The position numbers were made by a program, and so were the translations under genes. Under the pieces are notes generated by a model, which was not told where the DNA came from, did not search any database, and saw only the letters and a program-made list of their open reading frames with translations. This document shows, piece by piece, positions 26,671 through 34,891 of a stretch of 64,000 nucleotides of DNA. The stretch is from contig JAOADJ010000037.1 in the NCBI GenBank assembly GCA_026417375.1, forward strand, positions 1-64,000, in the 5' to 3' direction. Position 1 is the stretch's first letter, and each line of letters starts with the position of its first letter. Source of the stretch: Melioribacteraceae bacterium (GTDB taxonomy: Bacteria; Bacteroidota; Ignavibacteria; Ignavibacteriales; Melioribacteraceae).

Positions 26671-27498
26671 TTATCCTCCGAACCCTGCTAAAAATGGAAA
26701 TTGTTTTCCCAATAAGAAAAGTAAAAAACCTATTATAATCCAAACAGCTAAAACAACAATAATATATTTCTTAACATCATCAGATTTGCTAAACTTTGCT
26801 AAACCAATACCAAAAATAATATAAAACCAAATTGAAAACGGATTTAATTTACCTAAAAAGAATCCGCTGATTGTATTCTTTTCAATGCCCATTAAATCTG
26901 CAACGCTAACCCCGGTTAAAAATTTGCTCATTGCTAGTGCTAAAATTGCCATTACAATTGTTTCAATTGCAGCTATGTACATTGTTAAACCATAAGAAAC
27001 CATTACACCGCTATATGTAATATCAGAACGCAATCCAAACTTCATTACTAATAAAAAGAAACCTGTTACAACAAAAAATACAATAAACATTCCAAAGGGC
27101 ACACCAACTATTATTCCAATTGTTTGGAAAATATTAGCTTGCCCCATGTTTTCTTGCATTGCCTCTAATTGAGTATCTGCCTGTTCTTTTGTCATTTGTC
27201 CTTTTTTAACAGCTTCATCAAATTGCTTTTCAACTCTTTCCATCATTTTGTCTTGTTGTTGTCTTTTTATTTCAGGATTGCTCAACATTAAAAACTGGGA
27301 AAGAATAACAAAAACAATCACAATTAAAATTGGTATTATCCAATCAACAGTTTTTGTAGGAAATTTAGAAATCTTATCAAATGTTTTTACGGGCTCTGTA
27401 AAAATTCCAACTAACTTATCTGTGTGTGTAAGTTCTAATTCTTCTACTTCATCAATAGAAGACATTTTTGGTAATTCTTGATTTTGATTTTCTTCCAT
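26671..27498 (-). CDS. Yip1-domain membrane protein
   Basis: A 275-residue protein with a soluble N-terminus of about 50 residues, then five hydrophobic helices typical of the Yip1/YIF1 domain (about residues 50-270), broken by a charged, Gln/Glu/Lys-rich loop at about 75-115. The EPVKTFDKISKFPTKTVDWIIPI start of the domain matches bacterial Yip1 proteins, whose function is not known. It is a single gene, convergent to cysK and divergent from tnaA. An AAAGGAGAG ribosome site precedes the ATG. Confidence 0.75.
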   Translation of the reverse strand: MEENQNQELPKMSSIDEVEELELTHTDKLVGIFTEPVKTFDKISKFPTKTVDWIIPILIVIVFVILSQFLMLSNPEIKRQQQDKMMERVEKQFDEAVKKGQMTKEQADTQLEAMQENMGQANIFQTIGIIVGVPFGMFIVFFVVTGFFLLVMKFGLRSDITYSGVMVSYGLTMYIAAIETIVMAILALAMSKFLTGVSVADLMGIEKNTISGFFLGKLNPFSIWFYIIFGIGLAKFSKSDDVKKYIIVVLAVWIIIGFLLFLLGKQFPFLAGFGG

Positions 27499-27644
27499 TT
27501 AACTCTCCTTTAAAAAGTAATTGGTAATTGTAAATTAATGAAAAAATATTTTTGTTCAATTAAAAAGAAATTAATTTCTAAAAAAGTAATCATTCATTAA
27601 CTAGTTATTATTTATTAATTTTCTTTCAAAAAATCAGGGAAAAA

Positions 27645-29018
27645 ATGAAAACAATTATTGAACCATTCAAAATCAAATCTGTTGAACCAATTCGATTTAC
27701 TACAAAAGAAGAAAGAAAAGAAATTTTGAAAGAAGCTGGTTACAATCCATTTCTAATTCATGCAGATGATGTTTTAATTGATTTATTAACTGATAGTGGA
27801 ACATCTGCAATGAGTTCAGAACAGTGGAGTGGAATAATGAGAGGTGATGAAAGTTATGCCGGTGCAAAAAGTTATTATCGATTTGAAAATGCAGTAAGAA
27901 AAATTACTGGTGATAAATTTATAATTCCAACTCATCAAGGGCGTGCTGCAGAAAAAATTTTATTTTCTGTAATTGGTGGTAAAGGAAAATATTTTGCAGC
28001 AAATACATTTTTTGATACAACAAGAGCAAATATTGAATTTACTGGTGCAGAAGCATTTGATTTGTTAAATGAAATTGGAAAGAATCCTCAAATTAAAGCT
28101 CCTTTCAAAGGCGATATGGATGTTGAAGCTTTAGAAGCATTTATTAAAAAATATGGAAAAGAAAATATTCCTTTAGTTGTTTTAACTGTTACAAATAATT
28201 CAGGTGGTGGGCAACCGGTTTCGATGAAAAATATAAAAGAGGTATCAGCTGTTTGTAAGAAGAATAATATTCCTTTCTTTCTTGATGCTTGCAGATTTGC
28301 CGAGAATGCTTATTTCATTAAACTAAGAGAAGATGGATATAGAGATAAATCCATTCTTGAAATTTGTCAGGAAATGTTTTCTTATGCTGATGGTTCAACA
28401 ATGAGTGCAAAAAAAGATGCATTAGTTAATATTGGTGGTTGGCTTTCTTTAAATGATGAAGAGTTAGCAATGAAATGTAGAAACATTTTAATTGTTACAG
28501 AAGGATTTGTTACTTATGGTGGTTTAGCTGGAAGAGATTTAGAAGCAATAGCTCAAGGTTTGGAAGAAGTTGTTGATGAACATTATCTTCAATATAGAAT
28601 TCGAAGCACAGAATATTTAGGAGAAAAATTAATTAATAATGGAATTCCGATTATTGATCCACCGGGAGGTCATGCAATTTATATTGATGCAAAAAGATTT
28701 GCACCTCATATTCCGGTTGAACAATTTCCGGGTCAATCTGTAACTTGTGCAATTTACGAAGAAGGAGGAATTCGGGCTTGTGAAATTGGTAGCGTAATGT
28801 TTGGAAAGTATGATGAAAATGGTAAACTTATTCCCGCAATGATGGAATTAGTTCGTTTAGCTATTCCAAGGAGAGTTTACACTCAAAGCCATATTGATTA
28901 TGTAGCTGAAGTTATTATTGAGGTGTTTAACAAAAGAAATAATTTAAAAGGATTTCAGATTACATATGAAGCACCAATGCTTCGTCATTTCACTGCAAGA
29001 TTTAAAGAGATAGAATAA
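27645..29018 (+). CDS. tnaA: Tryptophanase (L-tryptophan indole-lyase)
   Basis: A 457-residue fold-type I PLP lyase that splits tryptophan to indole, pyruvate and ammonia. PLP Lys257 is in MSAKKDALVN. The family is shared with tyrosine phenol-lyase, so I compared the diagnostic sites: where that enzyme has Arg381 and Phe448, this protein has Ile381 (RACEIGS) and His448 (LRHFTARF), both as in tryptophanase. It opens an apparent operon with a DUF4905-like gene (ATG overlaps its stop), AMMECR1 and MEMO1. No TnaC-type leader with a Trp codon was noticed in the 146 bases upstream. Confidence 0.93.
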   Translation: MKTIIEPFKIKSVEPIRFTTKEERKEILKEAGYNPFLIHADDVLIDLLTDSGTSAMSSEQWSGIMRGDESYAGAKSYYRFENAVRKITGDKFIIPTHQGRAAEKILFSVIGGKGKYFAANTFFDTTRANIEFTGAEAFDLLNEIGKNPQIKAPFKGDMDVEALEAFIKKYGKENIPLVVLTVTNNSGGGQPVSMKNIKEVSAVCKKNNIPFFLDACRFAENAYFIKLREDGYRDKSILEICQEMFSYADGSTMSAKKDALVNIGGWLSLNDEELAMKCRNILIVTEGFVTYGGLAGRDLEAIAQGLEEVVDEHYLQYRIRSTEYLGEKLINNGIPIIDPPGGHAIYIDAKRFAPHIPVEQFPGQSVTCAIYEEGGIRACEIGSVMFGKYDENGKLIPAMMELVRLAIPRRVYTQSHIDYVAEVIIEVFNKRNNLKGFQITYEAPMLRHFTARFKEIE

Positions 29019-29839
29019 TGACAAATCATTTTAAATATGTTTCAGAAAAACAGCTTTGGAGAATTTTAATTTCTGATACAGATAAGCTGATATTGGAAAA
29101 TCGAAATCAGGGATCTAAAGAAGTATTTTTTCAATGCATCGATTTACAAAATGGAAATGTAATTTTAAAAGATTTTCAATTTGAAGAAAAAAATTGGATT
29201 GGGATAGAAGCAATTTACAAGGACATAATATTTTTTCATCGTTATCCTCAAAGAGATTTACCAAATCATAAAGAAATAATAGCTTTCGATATAGCATCTC
29301 AAAAAATTTTATGGCACAATAATGAACTAACTTTTTATTTCGTTGATAACAATCTTGTATATTCTTTTGTTCAAGGTTTTGAAGATAGATTTTTTTATTC
29401 TTTAGATTATTTAACAGGAGAAATAGTTGAAGAAATTGGAAACAATTTTGCTGTTGTTAATCTTTTAAAAAACGAAGCCGATTTAAAGAAGAACTGGAGT
29501 AATTATATTTATCCGGAAGTAAAAAAAATTGGTGATTTTATTTATGAATCAAAACTTTCTGAATATTTATTAAAATACCCGGTTGTTGGTGAAATTGAAG
29601 AAATTGAATTAAATGATTTAAAATTTATTTCTTTTCATATAAAAGAAGATGACCAAACATTAACAAATAATTTTGTTGTTTTTGATAATTTAAATAAGAA
29701 CATACTTAAAAAAGAAATATTGAATAAAAAAGTTAAAAACTTTTTAACGGATTCATTTTTTATTTATAAAAATTTTCTTTTTGTATTAAAAGGCAAAAAT
29801 GAAATTGAACTTTACAAATTAGAAAATAATCTGAGGTGA
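29018..29839 (+). CDS. DUF4905-like hypothetical protein
   Basis: A 273-residue soluble protein without signal peptide. The pattern LWRILIS, NWIGIEAIYKDIIFFHRYPQRDLPNHK and EIIAFDIASQKILWHN looks like DUF4905, a Bacteroidota/Chlorobi family of unknown function that reads like a degenerate beta-propeller; I am moderately sure of that assignment. The start ATG overlaps the last base of the tnaA stop (TAATG) and the end overlaps the AMMECR1 region, so it is co-transcribed with tnaA and the AMMECR1-MEMO1 pair. No function can be given. Confidence 0.6.
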   Translation: MTNHFKYVSEKQLWRILISDTDKLILENRNQGSKEVFFQCIDLQNGNVILKDFQFEEKNWIGIEAIYKDIIFFHRYPQRDLPNHKEIIAFDIASQKILWHNNELTFYFVDNNLVYSFVQGFEDRFFYSLDYLTGEIVEEIGNNFAVVNLLKNEADLKKNWSNYIYPEVKKIGDFIYESKLSEYLLKYPVVGEIEEIELNDLKFISFHIKEDDQTLTNNFVVFDNLNKNILKKEILNKKVKNFLTDSFFIYKNFLFVLKGKNEIELYKLENNLR

Positions 29840-29841
29840 AA

Positions 29842-30408
29842 ATGAAAATAAGCACCGAAGAAAAAGTTATTTTGTTAAATGCAGCTCGTGATTCTATAAA
29901 ATCTGAATTTGACGAAGTTGAAATTCAAATACCGGACTATAACAAATTTCCATTGTTAAAATCGAAATGTGGTGCATTTGTAACTATTACAGAAAACAAA
30001 AATTTAAGAGGTTGTATAGGTTATATAATTTCAAACAAAAAATTATTTGAAACAGTGTGTGACGCCGCAATTCAAGCGGCTTTTCATGACCCAAGATTTT
30101 ATCCTCTTCAAAAAAATGAATTAGAAAAAATAAAAATTGAAATTTCGATTTTATCAGAACCATTTCCTCTAAAAAGTTATGATGAAATTCAATTAGGTGT
30201 TCATGGTTTAATTGTTGAAGAAGAAGGTAGAAGAGGATTATTGCTTCCGCAAGTGCCTGTTGAACACAAAATGAATAAAGAACAATATTTAGATGCAATT
30301 TGTCAAAAAGCTGGACTACCAAAAAATTTATGGAAAGAAAAACAAATTAAGTTAAATGGTTTTACTGCAACAGTTTTTGATGAAGAAACAATTAAAGAAG
30401 GTAAGTAA
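29842..30408 (+). CDS. AMMECR1 domain protein (AmmeMemoRadiSam system protein A)
   Basis: A 188-residue AMMECR1-family protein: KCGAFVTI, the hallmark LRGCIGYI, the FHDPRFYPL segment and VHGLIVEEEGRRGLLLPQVP are present. In many bacteria and archaea this family occurs with a MEMO1 homologue and a radical SAM enzyme (the AmmeMemoRadiSam set), whose biochemical role is not settled. Here the MEMO1 homologue follows after three bases, but no member of that radical SAM family is next to it. I use the ATG at 29842 rather than the GTG six bases upstream because GAGG stands 5 bases before it. Confidence 0.9.
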   Translation: MKISTEEKVILLNAARDSIKSEFDEVEIQIPDYNKFPLLKSKCGAFVTITENKNLRGCIGYIISNKKLFETVCDAAIQAAFHDPRFYPLQKNELEKIKIEISILSEPFPLKSYDEIQLGVHGLIVEEEGRRGLLLPQVPVEHKMNKEQYLDAICQKAGLPKNLWKEKQIKLNGFTATVFDEETIKEGK

Positions 30409-30411
30409 AAA

Positions 30412-31230
30412 ATGAAAGTAGTAAGAGAACCAGCAGTAGCCGGTATGTTTTACTCCTCATCAAAAAATAAACTTCTTAATGATATAGAATTTCTTTTCAA
30501 AGAAGTTAAATTAAATGAAACATATGAAAACATTTTAGGAATTGTTTCGCCCCACGCAGGTTATGTTTATTCAGGAAAAACAGCAGCTTATGCTTATTCA
30601 ATTTTAAAAGGGAAAAAAATCAATAGAGTAATTATTATCTCTCCAAGTCACCGTGAATATTTTCCCGGAATTTCGGTTTATAATGGTGATGCTTACAAAA
30701 CGCCACTCGGTGAGCTTGAAGTTGATAAAGAGTTTGTTAACAAATTAATTGATGGTGAAAAATTAATTTTCGTTGGTATGAATGGTCACAGAAATGAACA
30801 TGCTCTTGAAGTTCAACTTCCTTTTTTACAATATGTGTTAAATGACTTCAATATTGTTCCGGTTGTAATGGGAGATCAAAGAAAAATATTTGTTGATGCA
30901 TTAGCTAAAAAAATATCAGATATTATTGATGATAAAACAATAATTGTTGCTAGTTCAGATTTATCTCATTTTCATTCGAAAGAAAAAGCAACAAAATTAG
31001 ATTCGATAGTTGAAGAAAAAATTAAAAAGTTAGACGCCGATGGATTAATGCATTCATTAGAAAATAATTTGTGTGAAGCTTGTGGTGGCGGACCAATTGC
31101 TACTTTAATAAAAACAGCTAAGCAAATGAATTTTGATAAAGTTAAAATTTTATCAAGAACAGATTCAGGAGATGTAACAGGAGATTCTTCTGAAGTTGTG
31201 GGATATTTATCAGCTGTATTTTATAAATAA
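30412..31230 (+). CDS. MEMO1 family protein (AmmeMemoRadiSam system protein B)
   Basis: A 272-residue protein of the MEMO family, related in fold to LigB extradiol dioxygenases. Family marks are REPAVAGMFY at the start, VSPHAGYVYSG near residue 45, SPSHREYFPG, EHALEVQLPFLQY, SSDLSHF and the EACGGGPIATL segment. The histidines in PHAGY, EHALE and DLSHF are in the expected metal-site positions. It sits three bases after the AMMECR1 gene and closes the operon that begins with tnaA. The role is unknown; the constant pairing with AMMECR1 suggests a joint one. Confidence 0.92.
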   Translation: MKVVREPAVAGMFYSSSKNKLLNDIEFLFKEVKLNETYENILGIVSPHAGYVYSGKTAAYAYSILKGKKINRVIIISPSHREYFPGISVYNGDAYKTPLGELEVDKEFVNKLIDGEKLIFVGMNGHRNEHALEVQLPFLQYVLNDFNIVPVVMGDQRKIFVDALAKKISDIIDDKTIIVASSDLSHFHSKEKATKLDSIVEEKIKKLDADGLMHSLENNLCEACGGGPIATLIKTAKQMNFDKVKILSRTDSGDVTGDSSEVVGYLSAVFYK

Positions 31231-31237
31231 AATTTTC

Positions 31238-31267
31238 TTGAACAAAAAAATATTTTCGGTTACTTTG
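31238..31267 (+). promoter_or_regulatory. Bacteroidota-type promoter ahead of the 31306 gene
   Basis: TTG at 31238-31240, a 20-base spacer and TACTTTG at 31261-31267, close to the Bacteroidota -33/-7 consensus (TTG and TAnnTTTG). The ATG follows at 31306. The same arrangement with the same spacing is found before the ATP-grasp gene at 62546. Confidence 0.5.
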
Positions 31268-31305
31268 CAAGTGCCTTTCAAATGTTTAATTAGTTTGGAG
31301 TAAAT

Positions 31306-31803
31306 ATGAAGTTAAATTTATTTATTATAATAATTTTATTTTTATTTAACACAATAACTAAAACGCAAACAATTTTTAGCTGTAATATAGATGGAGATGA
31401 ATTTGTTGCAAAAACTTTTGAAGCAACACAAATTAAAATGTTAAATACAGATTATATCCAAATAAAATTAGAGAATAATGGAAAAATACTTTTCCTTTAT
31501 TTAAAGTTGGACAAGTTGAAAAAAGAATTGCCCTCAAAACTTGAATATTCAGAACCAAAAGAAAATCAAATTCCCGATGTTGAATTAATTTGGGCTCCTA
31601 ATCAGGATGAACCACAGTGGAATTCGATAGAAGGTAAAGCAGTTATAAATGAGTTTAATGAAGAGAATAAAACTATTTCAGGCACTTTTGAATTTGTAGT
31701 TGAAAAAATGGAATATGGCACTAAGAAAAAGAAACCTCGTCTGGATATTGAAAATGGTGTTTTCAAAAATATAACTTATAAATTAGAAGAGACTGCAAAT
31801 TAA
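31306..31803 (+). CDS. Exported hypothetical protein (DUF6252-like)
   Basis: A 165-residue protein with a clear signal peptide (MKLN followed by a long Ile/Leu/Phe core ending near TKTQ). The mature part is beta-rich, with a FSCNIDGDEFVA start and a TISGTFEFV strand near the end, a layout shared with small lipocalin-like Bacteroidota proteins such as DUF6252; I am not sure of the family. It has its own promoter-like sequence and is followed by two small Cys-containing genes. No function can be given. Confidence 0.55.
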   Translation: MKLNLFIIIILFLFNTITKTQTIFSCNIDGDEFVAKTFEATQIKMLNTDYIQIKLENNGKILFLYLKLDKLKKELPSKLEYSEPKENQIPDVELIWAPNQDEPQWNSIEGKAVINEFNEENKTISGTFEFVVEKMEYGTKKKKPRLDIENGVFKNITYKLEETAN

Positions 31804-31848
31804 TTTTATAATATGGTTAAACTATGATTATGTTTAGCCGGGAATATA

Positions 31849-32169
31849 ATGGGACATTTAATTTTTTGGGCAATCATTCGGACTGCGATTTTAATTCCAA
31901 CTTTATGGTTGCTTTATGAATTTATTGAATATAAATATTGGTGGTGGTTTGCTATTCTTTCAATTTATGGAGTAATAGTTCATCCATTGGTAATTCAATA
32001 TCGAATGTTTTTTGAGTCAAATAAAGAACTAATTGAAAATACTTTATGTTCTTCATGTAAATATTTTGATAAAACAGCAGTGCTTTGTATGAAACATGAT
32101 GTTCATCCAACATTAGAGAATTTACCTTGCGATGGAATAGATTGGGAACCAAAAGAAAATGACAAATAA
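31849..32169 (+). CDS. Small membrane protein with C-terminal Cys motif
   Basis: A 106-residue protein with two hydrophobic helices at about 3-20 and 28-50, then a soluble tail carrying CSSCKYFDKTAVLC and LPCDGIDWEP. Four Cys and one His in about 35 residues suggest a metal or Fe-S site facing the cytosol. I know similar small proteins from Bacteroidota genomes but no function. The gene overlaps the next one by 11 bases, so the two are coupled. Confidence 0.6.
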   Translation: MGHLIFWAIIRTAILIPTLWLLYEFIEYKYWWWFAILSIYGVIVHPLVIQYRMFFESNKELIENTLCSSCKYFDKTAVLCMKHDVHPTLENLPCDGIDWEPKENDK

Positions 32170-32398
32170 AAAACATAAATACAGTAAAGAAGAAGATTTA
32201 AAAAAAGAAATTCTTTTTTGTACAGAATGTGGTGAAGATTTATCCAATTTTGGAATTGAAAATAAAATAGATAAAAAAGAAATTGAAGAAAGACATCAAA
32301 AGTGTAAACAAAAAGGAAAGTTTAAAGGTGATATGTGTTCAATGATTTTTATTTCTAGTGATTCTGAACCGTTGCCTCCGATTGATGAACTTGATTAA
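32159..32398 (+). CDS. Small zinc-ribbon-like hypothetical protein
   Basis: A 79-residue acidic and lysine-rich protein with CTECGEDL near residue 21, a His-x-x-Lys-Cys near residue 46 and one more Cys near 60, which together look like a small zinc ribbon. The start overlaps the previous gene by 11 bases and the end overlaps the convergent ABC-transporter-type lipoprotein gene by 44 bases. Function unknown. The overlap and conserved Cys spacing make it likely to be a real gene, but it is short. Confidence 0.5.
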   Translation: MTNKKHKYSKEEDLKKEILFCTECGEDLSNFGIENKIDKKEIEERHQKCKQKGKFKGDMCSMIFISSDSEPLPPIDELD

Positions 32399-33251
32399 AT
32401 AATTTTTCAACTCCTTCAACAAATCTTGGTCCTGGTCTTGTAAATAAATCTCTATCAACAAAAATCACATTGTTATTTTTTATTGCTTTTAAGTTTTTCC
32501 ATTCAGGATAAACTGAAATAATTTTTTCAATACTATCACTTCCATCAGTAGGAAAAATTATTAAATCAGGATTTCTTTTAACTATTTCTTCACGATTAAA
32601 AATCGGATAATTCAAAGGTGAATCTGACGCAATGTTTTTTAATCCACAAATTGTAAGATACTCATTTAAAAAAGTATTTGGTCCAACTATCATTAATGGT
32701 GAAAGTTGAACCACAAACATTGCAGATTTATTCAAATTAACAGACGAAATTTTAATCTTATTAATAATTGAATCCCACTTAGCAATTACTAAATTGCTAT
32801 TGATATTAAAAATTTTAGAAATATCACTATAAGTTTTTTTAATTCCTTCATAATTTCTTGGATTAGAAACAAAAACTTTTAAACCAAGTTCTTTAAATTT
32901 ATCATAGGTTTCTTTTGTGTTGCCTTCAACGGTTATAAAAATTAGATCTGGTTTTAAGGAAACTATTTTTTCAAAATTAAATGTAAGCATATCCCCAACT
33001 TTAACAATATTTTTTGCTTCATTTGGATAGTCGCAATAAATTGTGTTACCAACTAAATGCTTCTCTAAATTCAAGGAATAAATCATCTCTGTAATATTAG
33101 GCGCTAATGAAATTATTTTTTGAGGAGAATTTGTAAATGAAAATTTATTTCCTAAATCATCAATTATAACATTCCCGTCGTAGTTAAAATTTTGTTTGTC
33201 TGTACAACTAATTAAAATAAATAATAAAAGAAAAACTGAAAACTTTTTCAT
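32355..33251 (-). CDS. Substrate-binding lipoprotein, BtuF/FhuD-type helical-backbone receptor
   Basis: A 298-residue-class periplasmic binding lipoprotein. I place the start at the ATG at 33251 (MKKFSVFLLLFILISC, lipobox Cys at 16), not at a TTG five codons upstream. The mature part has the two-lobe TroA/BtuF pattern: SLAPNITEMIYSL, NTIYCDYPNEA, LKPDLIFI and NREEIVKRNPDLIIFP. Such proteins bind cobalamin or a ferric siderophore for an ABC importer, but no permease or ATPase gene is adjacent. The 3' end overlaps the convergent zinc-ribbon gene. Ligand not known; cobalamin is the first guess from the CDYPNEA wording. Confidence 0.82.
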   Translation of the reverse strand: MKKFSVFLLLFILISCTDKQNFNYDGNVIIDDLGNKFSFTNSPQKIISLAPNITEMIYSLNLEKHLVGNTIYCDYPNEAKNIVKVGDMLTFNFEKIVSLKPDLIFITVEGNTKETYDKFKELGLKVFVSNPRNYEGIKKTYSDISKIFNINSNLVIAKWDSIINKIKISSVNLNKSAMFVVQLSPLMIVGPNTFLNEYLTICGLKNIASDSPLNYPIFNREEIVKRNPDLIIFPTDGSDSIEKIISVYPEWKNLKAIKNNNVIFVDRDLFTRPGPRFVEGVEKLFNQVHQSEATVQNH

Positions 33252-33355
33252 AAATTCCAATTGCAATAATTGTTAATACAAATTTAACAAATACTTAATT
33301 ACATTTTTGAAACTGATTTTTATGTTTGAATGTTTCTAAAAGAAAAAATAATAAT

Positions 33356-34009
33356 ATGAAAAAAATATTTTTGTTATTACTAGTTCTGGTTTATAATACA
33401 AATGCAACCGATAAATCAAAAAAATTATATGGTAAAGAATTATTTCCTCTTAGTGCAACAAAAGAATATATATATAATTCAACATTTGGCGATACAAAAG
33501 TTAAAGCGTTTATTCAGAATGATTTAATTAACACAAAATCGGAATCTGAAAAATTTAAATATTATCAAAAACTAGAACTTAAAAATGATGGAATTTTTGT
33601 TAACAACACTTATCAATGGGTAAAAGTTTTTCTGTTTATTAATCAAGAAAACACAATAACTTATTTAAAACCATTACGAAGATATGCTTTGCCTCTTTTT
33701 GTCGGGCTAGAATGGAAAGATGAAACCACAGAATTTATTGATGATGAAGGTAATCCGGTAAAATTATCAGCTAAAGTTTTAGCAGAAGAAACTATTAAAA
33801 CAGAGGCGGGTACATTTAATACTTTGAAAATTCAGACAATTGTTGAATCTAAAGGTGGTTCAAAAAATATTGTAACAGAATGGTTAGCAGAAAATATTGG
33901 AATGGTTAAAACACATATTGAAATTCAAGGTGGTGGATTAACTGGAATGTTGAGAGATCTTCTTGGTTTTGGAACAGTTGATTTTGAATTAAAAAAAATA
34001 ATTCAATAA
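33356..34009 (+). CDS. Exported hypothetical protein, TapB/DUF3108-like
   Basis: A 217-residue protein with a signal peptide (KKIFLLLLVLVYNTNA). I prefer the ATG at 33356 to a TTG ten codons earlier because the signal peptide starts there. The mature part is predicted beta-rich; AGTFNTLKI and TEWLAENIGMVKT are typical of small periplasmic proteins of the TapB/DUF3108 kind. A TATGTTTG at 33321-33328 is a good match to the Bacteroidota -7 promoter box. It precedes the hydroxyproline operon by 70 bases but need not be part of it. Confidence 0.6.
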   Translation: MKKIFLLLLVLVYNTNATDKSKKLYGKELFPLSATKEYIYNSTFGDTKVKAFIQNDLINTKSESEKFKYYQKLELKNDGIFVNNTYQWVKVFLFINQENTITYLKPLRRYALPLFVGLEWKDETTEFIDDEGNPVKLSAKVLAEETIKTEAGTFNTLKIQTIVESKGGSKNIVTEWLAENIGMVKTHIEIQGGGLTGMLRDLLGFGTVDFELKKIIQ

Positions 34010-34079
34010 AATTCTTTCAGATTTGCTTTCCTATCTCACTTTGCTATTTTAATCATATCAAAAAATTAATTTATTAAAA

Positions 34080-34889
34080 TTGAATAATAACTACGCATTT
34101 ATTTTTGATATTAAAAAATATTCTGTTAATGATGGACCTGGAATTCGAACAACCATTTTTTTCAAAGGGTGCCCATTAAATTGTTTTTGGTGTCATAACC
34201 CTGAAAGTCAAAATTATAATCCTGAAGAAATTCAAGACTGTTCCTTTAGGTGGAGACCTGCAAATAATTATTCTAATTCTAATACTATTGGTTATAAAAT
34301 ATCTTTGAATGAACTTTTGAGGGAAATAGAAAAAGATAATTTGTTTTATGAAGAATCACGTGGAGGTGTAACTTTTTCAGGTGGTGAACCAATGTTACAA
34401 ATTGATTTTCTTCAAAATATTTTATGTGAATCAAAAAATAGAAATATAAACACAGCAATTGATACAACTGGTTATGCCAAATATTCAGACTTCGAAAAAA
34501 TTATTAAATACACCGATATATTTCTATACGATTTAAAATTAATGAACGATGATCTTCATAAATATTATTGCGGTGTTTCAAATAAAATTATCCACGAGAA
34601 TTTGATAAAGCTTTCAAACGACACAAAAAAAATTATTTTAAGAATTCCAATAATTCCCTCAATTACTGATACCGAAGAAAATATTAATTTGATGATAAAC
34701 TTTATTTCAAAACTCAATAACATACTTGAAATAGATTTATTACCATTTCATAACACGGCAAAATCTAAGTATGAAAAAATGAAAAAAGAAAATAAAGTTG
34801 CTAATTTAGTTCCACCAAATGCTGAACATATGCAATTAATTAAAAATAAATTTTCTGTGTTGAATATTCCGATTAAAATCGGAGGTTAA
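34080..34889 (+). CDS. Glycyl-radical enzyme activating protein (radical SAM), HypD activase
   Basis: A 269-residue radical SAM activase that would install the glycyl radical on the HypD dehydratase encoded two bases downstream. The N-terminus has SVNDGPGIRTTIFFKGCPLNC and the CX3CX2C cluster motif GCPLNCFWCHNPE (given here in two overlapping parts), then the GGEPMLQ segment. Activases for this class usually have a ferredoxin-like insert with two more Cys clusters right after CHNPE; here the insert is about 30 residues with a single Cys, so the extra clusters are missing. The only start in range is a TTG at 34080 with no clear ribosome site. It begins the hydroxyproline operon. Confidence 0.88.
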   Translation: MNNNYAFIFDIKKYSVNDGPGIRTTIFFKGCPLNCFWCHNPESQNYNPEEIQDCSFRWRPANNYSNSNTIGYKISLNELLREIEKDNLFYEESRGGVTFSGGEPMLQIDFLQNILCESKNRNINTAIDTTGYAKYSDFEKIIKYTDIFLYDLKLMNDDLHKYYCGVSNKIIHENLIKLSNDTKKIILRIPIIPSITDTEENINLMINFISKLNNILEIDLLPFHNTAKSKYEKMKKENKVANLVPPNAEHMQLIKNKFSVLNIPIKIGG

Positions 34890-34891
34890 TT

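Noticed and set aside
27645-29018. Tyrosine phenol-lyase
   Set aside because: Ile381 and His448 are the tryptophanase residues; tyrosine phenol-lyase has Arg and Phe there.
29987-30322. Open frame of 111 codons antisense to AMMECR1
   Set aside because: It is opposite a conserved family gene and is Leu/Phe/His-rich as expected for a shadow frame of A/T-rich coding DNA.
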